Below are positions 1 to 8,837 of a stretch of DNA of 64,000 nucleotides, one piece after another. The position numbers and the translations under genes are program-made. Where the stretch lies: the NCBI RefSeq assembly GCF_003333325.1, contig NZ_QOLC01000096.1, forward strand, positions 31,033 to 95,032, given 5' to 3'. The notes beneath the pieces are model-generated. The model was not told where the DNA came from, did not search any database, and saw only the letters and a list, made by a program, of their open reading frames with translations. The stretch comes from Candidatus Ulvibacter alkanivorans. GTDB lineage: Bacteria > Bacteroidota > Bacteroidia > Flavobacteriales > Flavobacteriaceae. Each line of letters begins with the position of its first letter. The first letter of the stretch is position 1.

Positions 1-539
1 ACCTAAAAAAAGGAAATGTCGCTTTTGAGAAAAAAGGCATTAAAGTAAACGAATATTTGCAGAGTCCAACCAACGCTTCAGTCTATGCTTGCGGCGATGT
101 TTCGGCTAGTGGAAGCTTACCGCTTACTCCTACCTCATCCCAAGAAGCACGGATCGTCTCCAAGAACATTCGCAATGGCAACCGGACGAAAATGGATTTC
201 CCGCCCGTGCCTTCGGTTGTATTTACCTTTCCGCAGTTAGCGTCTATCGGACTCACCGAAGCGGAAGCAAAAGCACAAGGTTATACTATTTCCGTTAAAT
301 CTAAAAGTGTCCCCGATTGGTATAACGCAAAACAGATCAACGAGGATACCTATGCGTTTAAAACAATTATCGACACCGAGCGAAATCTCGTATTAGGAGC
401 TCATATAATTGCCCCTCATGCCAGTGAAATGATCAATTTATTTGTAGTTGCCATGTGTGGAAAACTTCAGTGTAAAGACATAAAAGCCATGATCTTTGCG
501 TACCCCACATGGGGGAACGACATCAAGGGAATGGTATAA
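1..539 (+). CDS. NAD(P)/FAD-dependent disulfide oxidoreductase, C-terminal part (5' end outside window)
   Basis: This frame is open from the window edge to a TAA at 537-539, leaving about 178 codons, so only the end of the protein is seen. The visible part begins in the last strand of the FAD domain, with the YACGDV motif that binds flavin. It continues into the pyridine nucleotide-disulfide oxidoreductase dimerisation domain (from about VPSVVFTFPQLASIGLTE), with a HAS-E-M-I stretch near the end like the His-Glu region of glutathione and mercuric reductases. The tail AYPTWGND is typical of the glutathione reductase/mercuric reductase-like branch rather than classical lipoamide dehydrogenase. 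The substrate cannot be told because the redox CxxxxC is upstream of the window. It converges with the next gene, 8 bases away. The family is clear; the specific enzyme is not. Confidence 0.85.
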   Translation, partial: LKKGNVAFEKKGIKVNEYLQSPTNASVYACGDVSASGSLPLTPTSSQEARIVSKNIRNGNRTKMDFPPVPSVVFTFPQLASIGLTEAEAKAQGYTISVKSKSVPDWYNAKQINEDTYAFKTIIDTERNLVLGAHIIAPHASEMINLFVVAMCGKLQCKDIKAMIFAYPTWGNDIKGMV

Positions 540-547
540 GTAATTTG

Positions 548-1690
548 CTAGAAACAGCTATATAGCTTTTCAAGATCCCTCTGCGAATTATACACATTAG
601 GCGAAACACGAATTGCCTCTCCACGATACGAAACAAGTATGTTTTCTTCGGAAAGTTTTGACTTAAGCGCAGCCATTCGTTGCTCTTTTGGCAAGTAGAT
701 GCCAAATAGATGGTGTGCACGCGCATTTGGAGCTTCGATAAAATATCCTTTTTCCTGAAGCATCTGTACTGCCTTAGTATTTATTTGCTCACAGTATTTC
801 TGAATGGCAGCCGGAGTCCATTCCAGCAGTTGTCTTATGGCTTCGGAAAGCATGGGTGTTAAAATAAAATTGCTGGATTCCCCAACATCGTATCTTGTCG
901 CTTTCGGCTTAAAGGTTTCGTTGTATGTGACCAAATTCGAAAAATCCTCACTGCCTTGGTGATTCATCCAGTTGTTCTCAATAGGGTTCCCATGATGAAA
1001 ACGTTCGCCAAAATATGCGACCCCTAGACTATAAGGACCCAGCAACCATTTGTATCCACCACAAACTAATGCGTCCGGTTGTATCTCTTTAATTGAAAAT
1101 GGCATGGCTCCTACACTTTGAGTACCATCAACGATCAAAAAAGCACCCACATCCAACGTCCTTTTTCTCACGCTGACCAAATCGAACTTAGTCCCGTCTG
1201 CCCAATGTACATGTGGTATGGCTACACATTTTGTTTTGGTTGTTATAGCTTCCAACAGCTGAATATTCCATTGTTTGCCACGACCAGAAACAATTGGTGG
1301 AGCAACGATAGTTTTAATTCGAACTCCTTTTTGCTTTTCTAATTGCTTCCATGCATAGTAATTACTGGGAAACTGCTCTTCTAACACGATGATCTCATCA
1401 CCTTTGTTAAACGGAATATTATGAAGTGCTGTTGCGATTCCGTAGGAAACAGAAGGAATGATTGCAATACTCTCGGGATCGTTGCACTCGATTAGTTTTG
1501 CAAATCGTTGTTTTAAAATTATTTTTTCAGAAAAGAAATCAGATTCGCTAATGGTATAAGGTTCCGATTTCCGTTTTAAATTTTCGATGCCGATCTTTTC
1601 TACCGATCGTAGTTGAGGAGACATATACGCTCCATTTAAGTAAGTTACGTTTTCGGCAAGTGCGAATAAATCTTTTTGATGTGAAAGCAT
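548..1690 (-). CDS. aminotransferase class V-fold PLP-dependent enzyme
   Basis: A 380-residue fold-type I PLP enzyme of the class V aminotransferase/cysteine desulfurase-like group. VDGTQSVGAMPF around residue 187 supplies the Asp that contacts the pyridine nitrogen. GGYKWLLGP around residue 211 holds the Schiff-base lysine (K214). The N-terminal half has the usual NGAYMSP and PSVSYGIA segments. There is no obvious catalytic Cys loop of a true IscS/SufS desulfurase, so a kynureninase-like or other amino acid lyase/transaminase role is as likely. Its ATG overlaps the TAA of the upstream TspO-like gene by one base (TAATG), so the two are probably translated from one message. The substrate cannot be assigned from sequence alone. 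Confidence 0.85.
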   Translation of the reverse strand: MLSHQKDLFALAENVTYLNGAYMSPQLRSVEKIGIENLKRKSEPYTISESDFFSEKIILKQRFAKLIECNDPESIAIIPSVSYGIATALHNIPFNKGDEIIVLEEQFPSNYYAWKQLEKQKGVRIKTIVAPPIVSGRGKQWNIQLLEAITTKTKCVAIPHVHWADGTKFDLVSVRKRTLDVGAFLIVDGTQSVGAMPFSIKEIQPDALVCGGYKWLLGPYSLGVAYFGERFHHGNPIENNWMNHQGSEDFSNLVTYNETFKPKATRYDVGESSNFILTPMLSEAIRQLLEWTPAAIQKYCEQINTKAVQMLQEKGYFIEAPNARAHHLFGIYLPKEQRMAALKSKLSEENILVSYRGEAIRVSPNVYNSQRDLEKLYSCF

Positions 1691-2487
1691 TAGCGATTAA
1701 GGTATTGTTTTAGTTTGATTGCCGGACTGGTGTCGCGATTCATATAAGCGTGAATGGCGCTACTACTAAACAACATAGCGGCCACAAAAATAGCCGAATA
1801 TGTAACAATTTCATTCGATTCCCAATTGGCAACTGCGATCGCGGCCAAGGCCCATGCTCCTACCAAGGCAAATTCACGCATGTTTCGTTTCCATGTGACA
1901 GCCAAATTAATAGCTCCGACAATAGCGATCAACAACACCGTCCAACTCGTTTCTGAAACGCCCCAGCCATTCCAGCCAATACTGGTTAAATAGGCCGCAA
2001 CATTTGCAATGGCCGCAACCGTGATCCAACCGCTGTAAAAAACAAAAGGCCACCATAAAAAAGCAATCACCGATATGGGCGCATCCCAAAGCTCCATTTT
2101 ATTGTTGAGCACAATCTTTAGCAGTGAGAACAACAATACAAACATCGCGAGTATCGAAAAATTAAAATACCCGTACAACCAAAACACCACCCAAAGCATA
2201 TTCGCCAAACACGACATTGCAAACCACCAGCCGGTTTTTAAGATAAAGGCATCATCTTTTACCTTGACAAAAAGGCTTCTCGATTGATAGATCACAAAAC
2301 CTAATAGCAACAAATAAATAAGACCCCAAATGGAGAAGGCGTAACCGGCAGGAGTAAAAAGATTGGTCGTTGCCGCAGAAACCTCTCCAATAGTAGTGTT
2401 ATTAATAGCACCCGTATTCGAGCCGTAATTCACAAGGATCACAGCTATAAACATGATAATATTAGCAATTTGAAATGTCTTTTTCAT
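1690..2487 (-). CDS. TspO/MBR-like tryptophan-rich membrane protein
   Basis: A 265-residue, strongly hydrophobic protein with about seven to eight predicted membrane segments and many Trp residues (for example WGLIYLLLLG, WVVFWLYGYF, FLWWPFVFYSGW). The N-terminal FTPAGYAFSIWGLIY resembles the F-P-P-W-x-F-x-W-x-x-L-Y signature of TspO tryptophan-rich sensory proteins. The protein is about 100 residues longer than classic five-helix TspO and matches the longer TspO-related form common in Flavobacteriia. TspO proteins bind tetrapyrroles or sterols in the membrane; the ligand here is unknown. It is the first gene of a likely two-gene unit with the PLP enzyme, with stop and start overlapping. Confidence 0.65.
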   Translation of the reverse strand: MKKTFQIANIIMFIAVILVNYGSNTGAINNTTIGEVSAATTNLFTPAGYAFSIWGLIYLLLLGFVIYQSRSLFVKVKDDAFILKTGWWFAMSCLANMLWVVFWLYGYFNFSILAMFVLLFSLLKIVLNNKMELWDAPISVIAFLWWPFVFYSGWITVAAIANVAAYLTSIGWNGWGVSETSWTVLLIAIVGAINLAVTWKRNMREFALVGAWALAAIAVANWESNEIVTYSAIFVAAMLFSSSAIHAYMNRDTSPAIKLKQYLNR

Positions 2488-2525
2488 CCTTATCTTTTTT
2501 TTCGAGTTGTATAAAGTTACTGAAA

Positions 2526-3170
2526 TTATGATTGGCTAGAAACACAGAGCACTTCCCCATCTGCAATAGCAAAAACCTCATCGGTCTCCACAGGCGAAAC
2601 AATATGCTTACCGGTAAATGCACCAAAGGCCGGAAGGATAAGCTGGTTCTTGGTCTTGTAAAAGCATGAGAATCGATGCTGCTGCCGCCCCACACCACGT
2701 AGTCGAACACCGGGATGAACGTGTCCAGCTATATTGAACAACTTGGGGTCTTCTATTGGGTGATGCGTAAATATAAACGCATCGAGCTGTAATTGCATCT
2801 TCACTTCGATGCCGATGTCTTCAAACTTAAACACCGGTATAATGTCATGATTTCCTTGAATCAAAATGACGTCGATGTTAGTTTTACCTATCCATTCTTC
2901 AAAAAAGTTCCATTCGTTGTTGATACTACTGTGAAACAGGTCGCCTAGAAAGCAGATGGATCTAGGTTCGTAAACAGCTAACATTTCATCTAACTTTTTA
3001 AAGTTTGTACGTGTAGCTTGAGCAGGAATGGCAGCACCATGTTTTCTGAAATGCGCTACTTTTCCGAAGTGCACATCGGCAATAAGCAACATCGCTCTAT
3101 CTTTCCAATAGACCGCACCACTTGGATGTAACTCAAATGTGTGGCCGTGTATGTGTATGGTTTGTGTCAT
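2526..3170 (-). CDS. pdeM: ligase-associated DNA damage response endonuclease PdeM (metallophosphoesterase)
   Basis: A 214-residue calcineurin-like phosphoesterase. The metal-binding motifs are complete: ADVHFGK (D32, H34), GDLFHS (D77), GNHD (about 107-109), HHP and GHVHPG near residue 145. In Pseudomonas putida the homologue (MPE) is a Mn-dependent single-strand DNA endonuclease encoded with an Lhr helicase, a DNA ligase and an MBL exonuclease, and the same three partners lie directly upstream here. It is the last gene of that operon, and its ATG overlaps the helicase stop by four bases (ATGA at 3170-3167). It probably processes DNA ends or flaps together with the other three proteins. The assignment rests on both motifs and gene order. 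Confidence 0.93.
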   Translation of the reverse strand: MTQTIHIHGHTFELHPSGAVYWKDRAMLLIADVHFGKVAHFRKHGAAIPAQATRTNFKKLDEMLAVYEPRSICFLGDLFHSSINNEWNFFEEWIGKTNIDVILIQGNHDIIPVFKFEDIGIEVKMQLQLDAFIFTHHPIEDPKLFNIAGHVHPGVRLRGVGRQQHRFSCFYKTKNQLILPAFGAFTGKHIVSPVETDEVFAIADGEVLCVSSQS

Positions 3171-5623
3171 TCTAATCTCAATTTCATTTTCTTGATGCGA
3201 TCTGCTAATTTTTCCGAAGAGAGCTTTTCCCGCAACCTATCGGTAATTATTGGAAAGCTAAACGGGGTTGGTTTTTTACATTGTTTCCAAACGATCTGTT
3301 GGGTACGTATGCGTTCTAAGGCCATGCGCAATCGCCCTTCTTCCAGTTGATGCTCAAAGGTCTCCCGAAAGGCTTGTTGGTATAATAAATTTTCGGGTTC
3401 GTAATCGCGAAACACGTCGAACAGCAACTGGGAATTGCTTTGTAAATGTTTTGTTTTGATCATTTTATTCGGATACCCTTGAAAGACCATTCCACTAATG
3501 ACTGCAATATCACGAAATTTTCGTCTGGCAAGTTCGGTCGAGTTCAAGCTCTTTTGAAGGTCATCAAAAAGATAGTCGGTTGTTAAAAGGTCATTGTCGA
3601 TCACTTGTTGCATATCGATAGGTTGATCGCTCAATAATTCAAATCCGTAGTCATTATACGCCAACGAAAAACTGATTGGTTTCAACAAACTAATTCGATA
3701 AGCGAGCAATCCACTCATGGCCTCATGTACAAATCGACCTTCGAACGGATAAAACAAAGCGTGGTAGCCTTCTCGTGTTTTAAAGGTTTCTATTAAAAAT
3801 TCATTTTCGCCCGGTACGATCGATTCTACCTCTTGGCGATCGAATAGTTGACGCAGTGCTTTTAATTCGGGTGTATTTCGTTTATGGTCGGCTTCACTTT
3901 GCAATTCTTCCCGTAGAATTTTACTCATTTGTGAAGATAGCGGCAAGCGCCCACCCATAAAACTCACCACATTTGCCGTTCGTTTAGAAGACCTTCGCAC
4001 TTGAGCCGTCATATTCCGAAGACGGACCAACTCGAGTGTTCTTCCTGCAAACACGAAGGTATCACCGGGTTTCATTTTCCCAATAAACCACTCTTCTATG
4101 GTGCCAATAAATCCGCCGGACACATATTTTACCAAAAGCATACTGTCACTAACGATCGTCCCAATAGACAGGCGGTGCATCATCGCAATACGTCTGCTTT
4201 CAACCTTGAACAATCCTTCCGAAGTCACCGCCACACGTTTGTATTCGTCGTAGGCTTGTAGGCTCTGACTTCCAATAGTGATAAAATTAAGACACCACTG
4301 CCATTGTTCTTCGGTCATACCTTGGAAGCAAAAGGTCTTTTTTACTTCGGAAGCTATTTCCTTCGGAAAGAATCCATTGCTTACTGCCAGGGTAACCAGG
4401 TATTGGATCAACACGTCGAAGCTTAATAAGTAGGGAATGCGATCTTCTATCACTTCCTCCTTTACAGCGCGTTTTAAAGCGGAAGCTTCCACCAGTTCCA
4501 GCGCATGGGTTGGCAAAAAATAGATCACTGATGCTTCTCCGGGTCTGTGATTACTTCTCCCGGCTCGTTGTAAGAACTTTGCCACTCCCTTTGGTCCCCC
4601 AATTTGTATGATGGTTTCTACGGGGGCAAAATCGACCCCTAGATCTAAACTTGACGTCGCCACTACGGCAGTTAGCGATTCATTACGTATGGCTTGTTCC
4701 ACCCACAGGCGTGTATCCTTTGCAATACTACCATGGTGCATAGCGATCTCACCAGCAAATTCGGGATGTGCTGCCAGTAATTTCTGAAACCATATCTCGC
4801 ATTGACCTCTGGTATTGGTAAACAATAGCGTGGTCTTGCTCTTTTTGATAATGGGTACAATATCTTCCAATAAATGCAATCCCAAATGTCCGCGCCACGG
4901 AAAGGTTTCCATTTTCTTCGGTATGATGGATCGCACTTGGATCTTTTTTTTGATCTTAGCCTTGATAAGCACTGAATTCTCACGAAATGAGGCGTCCATT
5001 CCCAACAACACATCTTGCGCCTGTTCTAAGTTTCCAATGGTGGCCGAAACGCCCCAAATTCGAAGTTTAGGTGCTACCGTTTTTAATCGGGACAGGGCCA
5101 ATTCCATTTGAACCCCGCGTTTGCTACCCAATAGTTCGTGCCATTCATCTACGACTACCGCTGTCAAAGTTGAAAAGGTCTTATCGTAGCCTTTAGAGGC
5201 TAACAACAACATCAAGCTTTCCGGTGTGGTGATTAACAGATCGGGCATTGCTTTTTTCTGTTTTGCTCGTTCGCTCTGTGGTGTGTCCCCGGTTCGAATG
5301 CCAACGGTCATTCCCGTTTCCAGATCGTCTGCAAACCGTTGTGCGGCCTGCTGTATCTCTACAGAAAGGGCGCGTAGGGGAGTGATCCAAATTGCTTTAA
5401 TTCCTTTGCTGCGCACCGATTTGTAATCAGGGTTATCTTTTATGTAATTCAATACAATTGGAGCCCAAAGCGCATAGGTCTTACCACTACCTGTAGGTGC
5501 GTTTAGCAGACCGTGCTTGCCTTGTAAAAAAGCATTCCAAGTTTTTGTTTGAAAAGGAAATGGTTTCCAGTTTTGCTGCTGAAACCACGCTTTTGCCATT
5601 GCTATAAGCTGAGACCTGTTCAT
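3167..5623 (-). CDS. lhr: ligase-associated DNA damage response DEXH-box helicase (Lhr-like)
   Basis: An 818-residue superfamily 2 helicase. Walker A is NAPTGSGKTY near residue 41, the Walker B box is VVVDEWHELLG near 155, motif III is SAT, and motif VI is QRAGRSNHRPGE near 360. After the two RecA-like domains comes a winged-helix and Lhr-core C-terminal region, the layout of the bacterial Lhr-core proteins of the ligase-associated cluster rather than the roughly 1,500-residue long Lhr. Such proteins are ATP-driven 3'-5' translocases that unwind DNA:DNA and RNA:DNA. It overlaps the ligase upstream and pdeM downstream by four bases each, pointing to translational coupling and fixed stoichiometry. 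All catalytic motifs are intact. Confidence 0.94.
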   Translation of the reverse strand: MNRSQLIAMAKAWFQQQNWKPFPFQTKTWNAFLQGKHGLLNAPTGSGKTYALWAPIVLNYIKDNPDYKSVRSKGIKAIWITPLRALSVEIQQAAQRFADDLETGMTVGIRTGDTPQSERAKQKKAMPDLLITTPESLMLLLASKGYDKTFSTLTAVVVDEWHELLGSKRGVQMELALSRLKTVAPKLRIWGVSATIGNLEQAQDVLLGMDASFRENSVLIKAKIKKKIQVRSIIPKKMETFPWRGHLGLHLLEDIVPIIKKSKTTLLFTNTRGQCEIWFQKLLAAHPEFAGEIAMHHGSIAKDTRLWVEQAIRNESLTAVVATSSLDLGVDFAPVETIIQIGGPKGVAKFLQRAGRSNHRPGEASVIYFLPTHALELVEASALKRAVKEEVIEDRIPYLLSFDVLIQYLVTLAVSNGFFPKEIASEVKKTFCFQGMTEEQWQWCLNFITIGSQSLQAYDEYKRVAVTSEGLFKVESRRIAMMHRLSIGTIVSDSMLLVKYVSGGFIGTIEEWFIGKMKPGDTFVFAGRTLELVRLRNMTAQVRRSSKRTANVVSFMGGRLPLSSQMSKILREELQSEADHKRNTPELKALRQLFDRQEVESIVPGENEFLIETFKTREGYHALFYPFEGRFVHEAMSGLLAYRISLLKPISFSLAYNDYGFELLSDQPIDMQQVIDNDLLTTDYLFDDLQKSLNSTELARRKFRDIAVISGMVFQGYPNKMIKTKHLQSNSQLLFDVFRDYEPENLLYQQAFRETFEHQLEEGRLRMALERIRTQQIVWKQCKKPTPFSFPIITDRLREKLSSEKLADRIKKMKLRLE

Positions 5624-7212
5624 TTGGGGATTAGTGCTTTTAGGTCTGCCAAGGTATTCGCCTCAGCAATTGGTTTATCGTGTCGCCAGCGTAAGATCCT
5701 AGGGAATCGGGTAGCGACACCACTTTTATGACGTTTGCTTTCTGCAATACCTTCGAACGCGATCTCGAAAACATGATGAGGCGTCACGCTTCGTACCGGT
5801 CCAAAACGTTCTATCGTATTCTTTTTGATCCATGCATCTACTTTTCGAAATTCGGCATCTGTTAATCCGGAATAAGCCTTTGCAAAGGTGACCAATTCAT
5901 CTCCATCCCACAATCCGAAGGTATAATCGGTATATAAATTGGCACGTCTGCCATGACCTCTCATCGCATAGGTGAGTACCGCATCTATGGTAAACGGGTT
6001 GGTTTTCCACTTCCACCAATCGCCTTTTTTTCGTCCAACCAAATACGGGGAATCTTTACGTTTTAACATTAATCCTTCGCTGCGTTTTTCGCGAGCCTGC
6101 ATACGTTCTTTAGCTGCAGCTTCCCAATTGGCGAACGACATAGTTTCACTTAAATACAAACCAATTTCATCGCAGTTGCAATTTTTTATGAGCATATTTA
6201 AAAGTTTTCTTCTTTCTGAAAATGGTCTATTCCGAATGTCCTCTCCCTTCCACTCTAATAAATCGTATGCGGTGAGAATAACCGGTGTTTTTTCGAGTAG
6301 CGCTTTCGAAATATTCTTTCGTCCAATACGGGTTTGCAGTGCATTGAAATTAGCGATCTCACCATCGACGAACGGAAGGATCTCGCCGTCTAGCACTGTC
6401 CCATTTGGTATCTCTTTTAGAAATCGTTGAAACTCCGGATATTTATCGGTAACCAGTTCTTCACCTCTAGACCATGTAAAAACCTCATCGTTCCTAACGA
6501 TGACTTGTGCTCGAATTCCATCCCATTTATGTTCAAAGCTCCAATCTTCTATTGGGTCTAGTGCTGATTGAAAATCGTCCTCTACAGCATAGGCCAAGTA
6601 AAAAGGATAGGGTTTTGATAGGTAATCGGCTTCGTTTTCTTCAAGTATTAATTGCTGAAACGTGGTAGTTTGCGGTGTCCAATCGCCCATTAATTTGTAT
6701 GCGAGAACGTCCTCATCAATTTCTGTGGCTTTGGCCAATGCACGGGTCATTAGTTTCTGGCTTACACCAATTCGGAAACTCCCGGTGATTATCTTGTTAA
6801 AAACAAATCGCTCATAATAGGATAACTTTTGCCATTGTTGTTGTAGATATGCTTTTTTTTCTTGTTCCGGAAGTTCTTTTAACGCAATAATTTCAGAAAT
6901 ATATTCAGAGAGCGATGCATCCGATTCTTCTTTAGCGGTAGGTACGATTAGGGCGATCGTTTCTGCTAGATCTCCCACAATATGATAACTTTCTTCAAAC
7001 AACCATAATGGGATACCACTAATTTCGGTAGCCCATTCTCGAAGCAATGTGGTATTTACCGGTCGTTTTGGCCTTCGATGGGAAAGTATAGCGATAGTCC
7101 ATAGTTTATCACTTTCCGAAGCAGACAAGAAATAATTCGTAAGCGCTTGTACTTTTAAATTCGTTTTATTGGTGCTATCGATCGTTTTGATGAGTTGCGC
7201 AAATTGTTTCAT
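5620..7212 (-). CDS. ATP-dependent DNA ligase (ligase-associated repair cluster)
   Basis: A 530-residue ATP-dependent DNA ligase with an N-terminal DNA-binding domain (about 1-200), a nucleotidyltransferase core and a C-terminal OB fold. The adenylated lysine lies in the K-x-D-G motif HKWDGIRAQ (K229). Further motifs include LDGEILPF, the SEGLMLKRKDSPY block and WWKWKTNP (motif V). This is the LigB/C-type ligase that travels with an Lhr-like helicase, PdeM and an MBL exonuclease; it would be additional to the NAD-dependent LigA used for replication, which is not in this window. It overlaps both neighbours by four bases (ATGA). The role inferred from the cluster is sealing breaks after end processing. 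Confidence 0.93.
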   Translation of the reverse strand: MKQFAQLIKTIDSTNKTNLKVQALTNYFLSASESDKLWTIAILSHRRPKRPVNTTLLREWATEISGIPLWLFEESYHIVGDLAETIALIVPTAKEESDASLSEYISEIIALKELPEQEKKAYLQQQWQKLSYYERFVFNKIITGSFRIGVSQKLMTRALAKATEIDEDVLAYKLMGDWTPQTTTFQQLILEENEADYLSKPYPFYLAYAVEDDFQSALDPIEDWSFEHKWDGIRAQVIVRNDEVFTWSRGEELVTDKYPEFQRFLKEIPNGTVLDGEILPFVDGEIANFNALQTRIGRKNISKALLEKTPVILTAYDLLEWKGEDIRNRPFSERRKLLNMLIKNCNCDEIGLYLSETMSFANWEAAAKERMQAREKRSEGLMLKRKDSPYLVGRKKGDWWKWKTNPFTIDAVLTYAMRGHGRRANLYTDYTFGLWDGDELVTFAKAYSGLTDAEFRKVDAWIKKNTIERFGPVRSVTPHHVFEIAFEGIAESKRHKSGVATRFPRILRWRHDKPIAEANTLADLKALIPK

Positions 7213-8234
7213 GATTCAACCTCTTCTTTTTTTGGTTCCAATTCGCTTTGTTCTCCTTCGTACTGCGTTTTTTCAGTACGTGCATCGTATCCTAGTTCTT
7301 CCCTTAAATAGCGGGAGAAGATATCGGTATATCCATGAGTTGCGATTACTTTTTCACAACCGGTTTCTTTAATACTTGAAAGTAATCCCTCCCAGTCGGC
7401 ATGGTCACTTAGCACGAATCCTCTGTCTACAGCTCGTCTTCTTCGCGCCCCTCGAAACGTCATCCAACCACTAGCTGTCGCTGTTACATAGGGTACCATT
7501 TTTCGAATCCAAGTGCCACCGTGTGCACTGGGTGGCGCGATAACCAAATTACCTAGTAACTCCTGTTTTGTCGTATCACGCGTAATTCGAGTTGTTTTAG
7601 GAAATACATAGTGTTCACGTAGCACTTCTGTCATATTCTCTACGGCACCATGAGTAAATATCTGTCCAATGGCGGGGTCGACATGTTTCAGTAATCGTTG
7701 CGCTTTGCCCAGGCTATATCCAAAAAGAACTGAGGTTTTACCCTCCGCTTTGTTATTTGCCCACCATGAATTAATATCATCGAATACTTCGGCTTGTGGA
7801 ATCCACGAAAAAGCCGGTAATCCAAAAGTACATTCAGTAATGAATGTATTGCATTTAACTGGCTCATAAGCTTCGGCCAATCCATCGTTTTCAGTTTTAA
7901 AATCACCGGTAAAGACCCATACTTCGCCCTTGTATTCTACTCGAACTTGCGATGAAGCCACGATATGACCTGCCGGATGTAAGGAAAAGGTCACCCCATT
8001 GATTGTAAATGTTTCATTCCATTCTTTCCCGGTAACGGTAATATCTCCCAGTCTATGCTTAATAATGGGAACGTTCTTAGAATGGGTAATGTATTGTTTG
8101 TGTCCCCATCGACTGTGGTCTGCATGCCCGTGTGTGATAATACATTTATTGACCGGACGCCAAGCATCGATATAAACATCGGCTTGTTCGCAGTAAATTC
8201 CGTTCTTATTAAATACGAGTAAGGGTGGTCTCAT
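7209..8234 (-). CDS. ligase-associated DNA damage response exonuclease (MBL fold)
   Basis: A metallo-beta-lactamase/beta-CASP-type nuclease. ITHGHADHSRWGH carries the H-x-H-x-D-H metal site, followed by AGHIV, FTGDF, and LSDHADW and ATHGY near the C-terminus. It is the first gene of the exonuclease-ligase-helicase-PdeM operon and overlaps the ligase start by four bases. I chose the ATG at 8234 (341 residues, MRPPLLVFNKNGIYC) because family members start just before the LL-F-x-x-x-G-I-Y-C segment. An upstream in-frame ATG at 8291 would add 19 residues (MLQQQASLLVILWSYRNWK) that do not look like the family. The SNM1/Artemis relationship suggests 5'-end trimming, which is inference. Confidence 0.92.
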   Translation of the reverse strand: MRPPLLVFNKNGIYCEQADVYIDAWRPVNKCIITHGHADHSRWGHKQYITHSKNVPIIKHRLGDITVTGKEWNETFTINGVTFSLHPAGHIVASSQVRVEYKGEVWVFTGDFKTENDGLAEAYEPVKCNTFITECTFGLPAFSWIPQAEVFDDINSWWANNKAEGKTSVLFGYSLGKAQRLLKHVDPAIGQIFTHGAVENMTEVLREHYVFPKTTRITRDTTKQELLGNLVIAPPSAHGGTWIRKMVPYVTATASGWMTFRGARRRRAVDRGFVLSDHADWEGLLSSIKETGCEKVIATHGYTDIFSRYLREELGYDARTEKTQYEGEQSELEPKKEEVES

Positions 8235-8379
8235 CTTCCAATTTCGATAGCTCCATAAAATTACTAAAAGTGAGGCTTGCTGTTGAAGCAATTAAGAAAA
8301 GTTTGGGGGTATTCGTTAAAAATGCTAGGAACTAAAAAAAGATTTATATAGTTAGTTCGGAAATGAATACCGCAACGAT

Positions 8380-8387
8380 TATATTTG
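8380..8387 (+). promoter_or_regulatory. -7 promoter box TATATTTG for the TerB-like gene
   Basis: TATATTTG matches the Bacteroidota primary sigma factor -7 consensus TAnnTTTG exactly and lies 17 bases before the ATG at 8405. No strong -33 TTTG is obvious. Confidence 0.6.
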
Positions 8388-8404
8388 TAGTTTAAAATTA
8401 ACCT

Positions 8405-8833
8405 ATGTCATTTACAGATCTTTTTGAGAGCGGAGAACACGGAAGAAATCTTGGTCACTTTGCATCTATCGCCAATATAGCTTCGATTGATGGAGCCATA
8501 AATCCGGAAGAGGAAAAACTTTTAAAACGTTTTGCCATTAAATTGAATATTGAGGAGTCTGAATATATTGAAGTCTTAAAGAATCCTTCTAAGTATCCTA
8601 TCAATCCACCAAATAGTGCAGATCGTAGATTGGAGCGTATGCATGATCTGTTCGAAATGATCTTTGCCGACCATGAGATCGATGATCACGAGCGGTTTCT
8701 AATCGAACGCTATGCGATTGGTTTAGGATATTCTACCGAAATGGCCCAGAAACTAATCAAGCGATCTATAGATATTTACGATGGCGGTTTAAGTCTTGAA
8801 GATTATCGTTTTCTTTTAAATAGAAGAGACTAA
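8405..8833 (+). CDS. TerB-like domain protein
   Basis: A 142-residue acidic, all-helical protein that resembles the TerB/DjlA-like alpha-helical domain. It has the acidic metal-site pattern ASIDGAINPEEEKLL, then a second acidic helix turn ADHEIDDHERFLIE; paired D/E motifs of this kind hold a divalent ion in TerB. There is no signal peptide, so it is probably cytoplasmic. It stands alone, with its own promoter box, and converges with fbp (4-base gap). No other ter genes are nearby, so tellurite resistance should not be assumed; the domain is widely used in stress-related membrane and phage-defence settings. Confidence 0.7.
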   Translation: MSFTDLFESGEHGRNLGHFASIANIASIDGAINPEEEKLLKRFAIKLNIEESEYIEVLKNPSKYPINPPNSADRRLERMHDLFEMIFADHEIDDHERFLIERYAIGLGYSTEMAQKLIKRSIDIYDGGLSLEDYRFLLNRRD

Positions 8834-8837
8834 TATC

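Noticed and set aside
5972-6430. A 152-codon plus-strand frame inside the ligase gene
   Set aside because: It lies wholly in the antisense of a well-motifed DNA ligase, has no family resemblance and is Ser/Phe/Arg-rich, as expected for an antisense shadow.
8405-8833. Tellurite-resistance function for the TerB-like protein
   Set aside because: Only the domain resemblance supports it; no other ter gene (terC, terD, terZ) is in the window.
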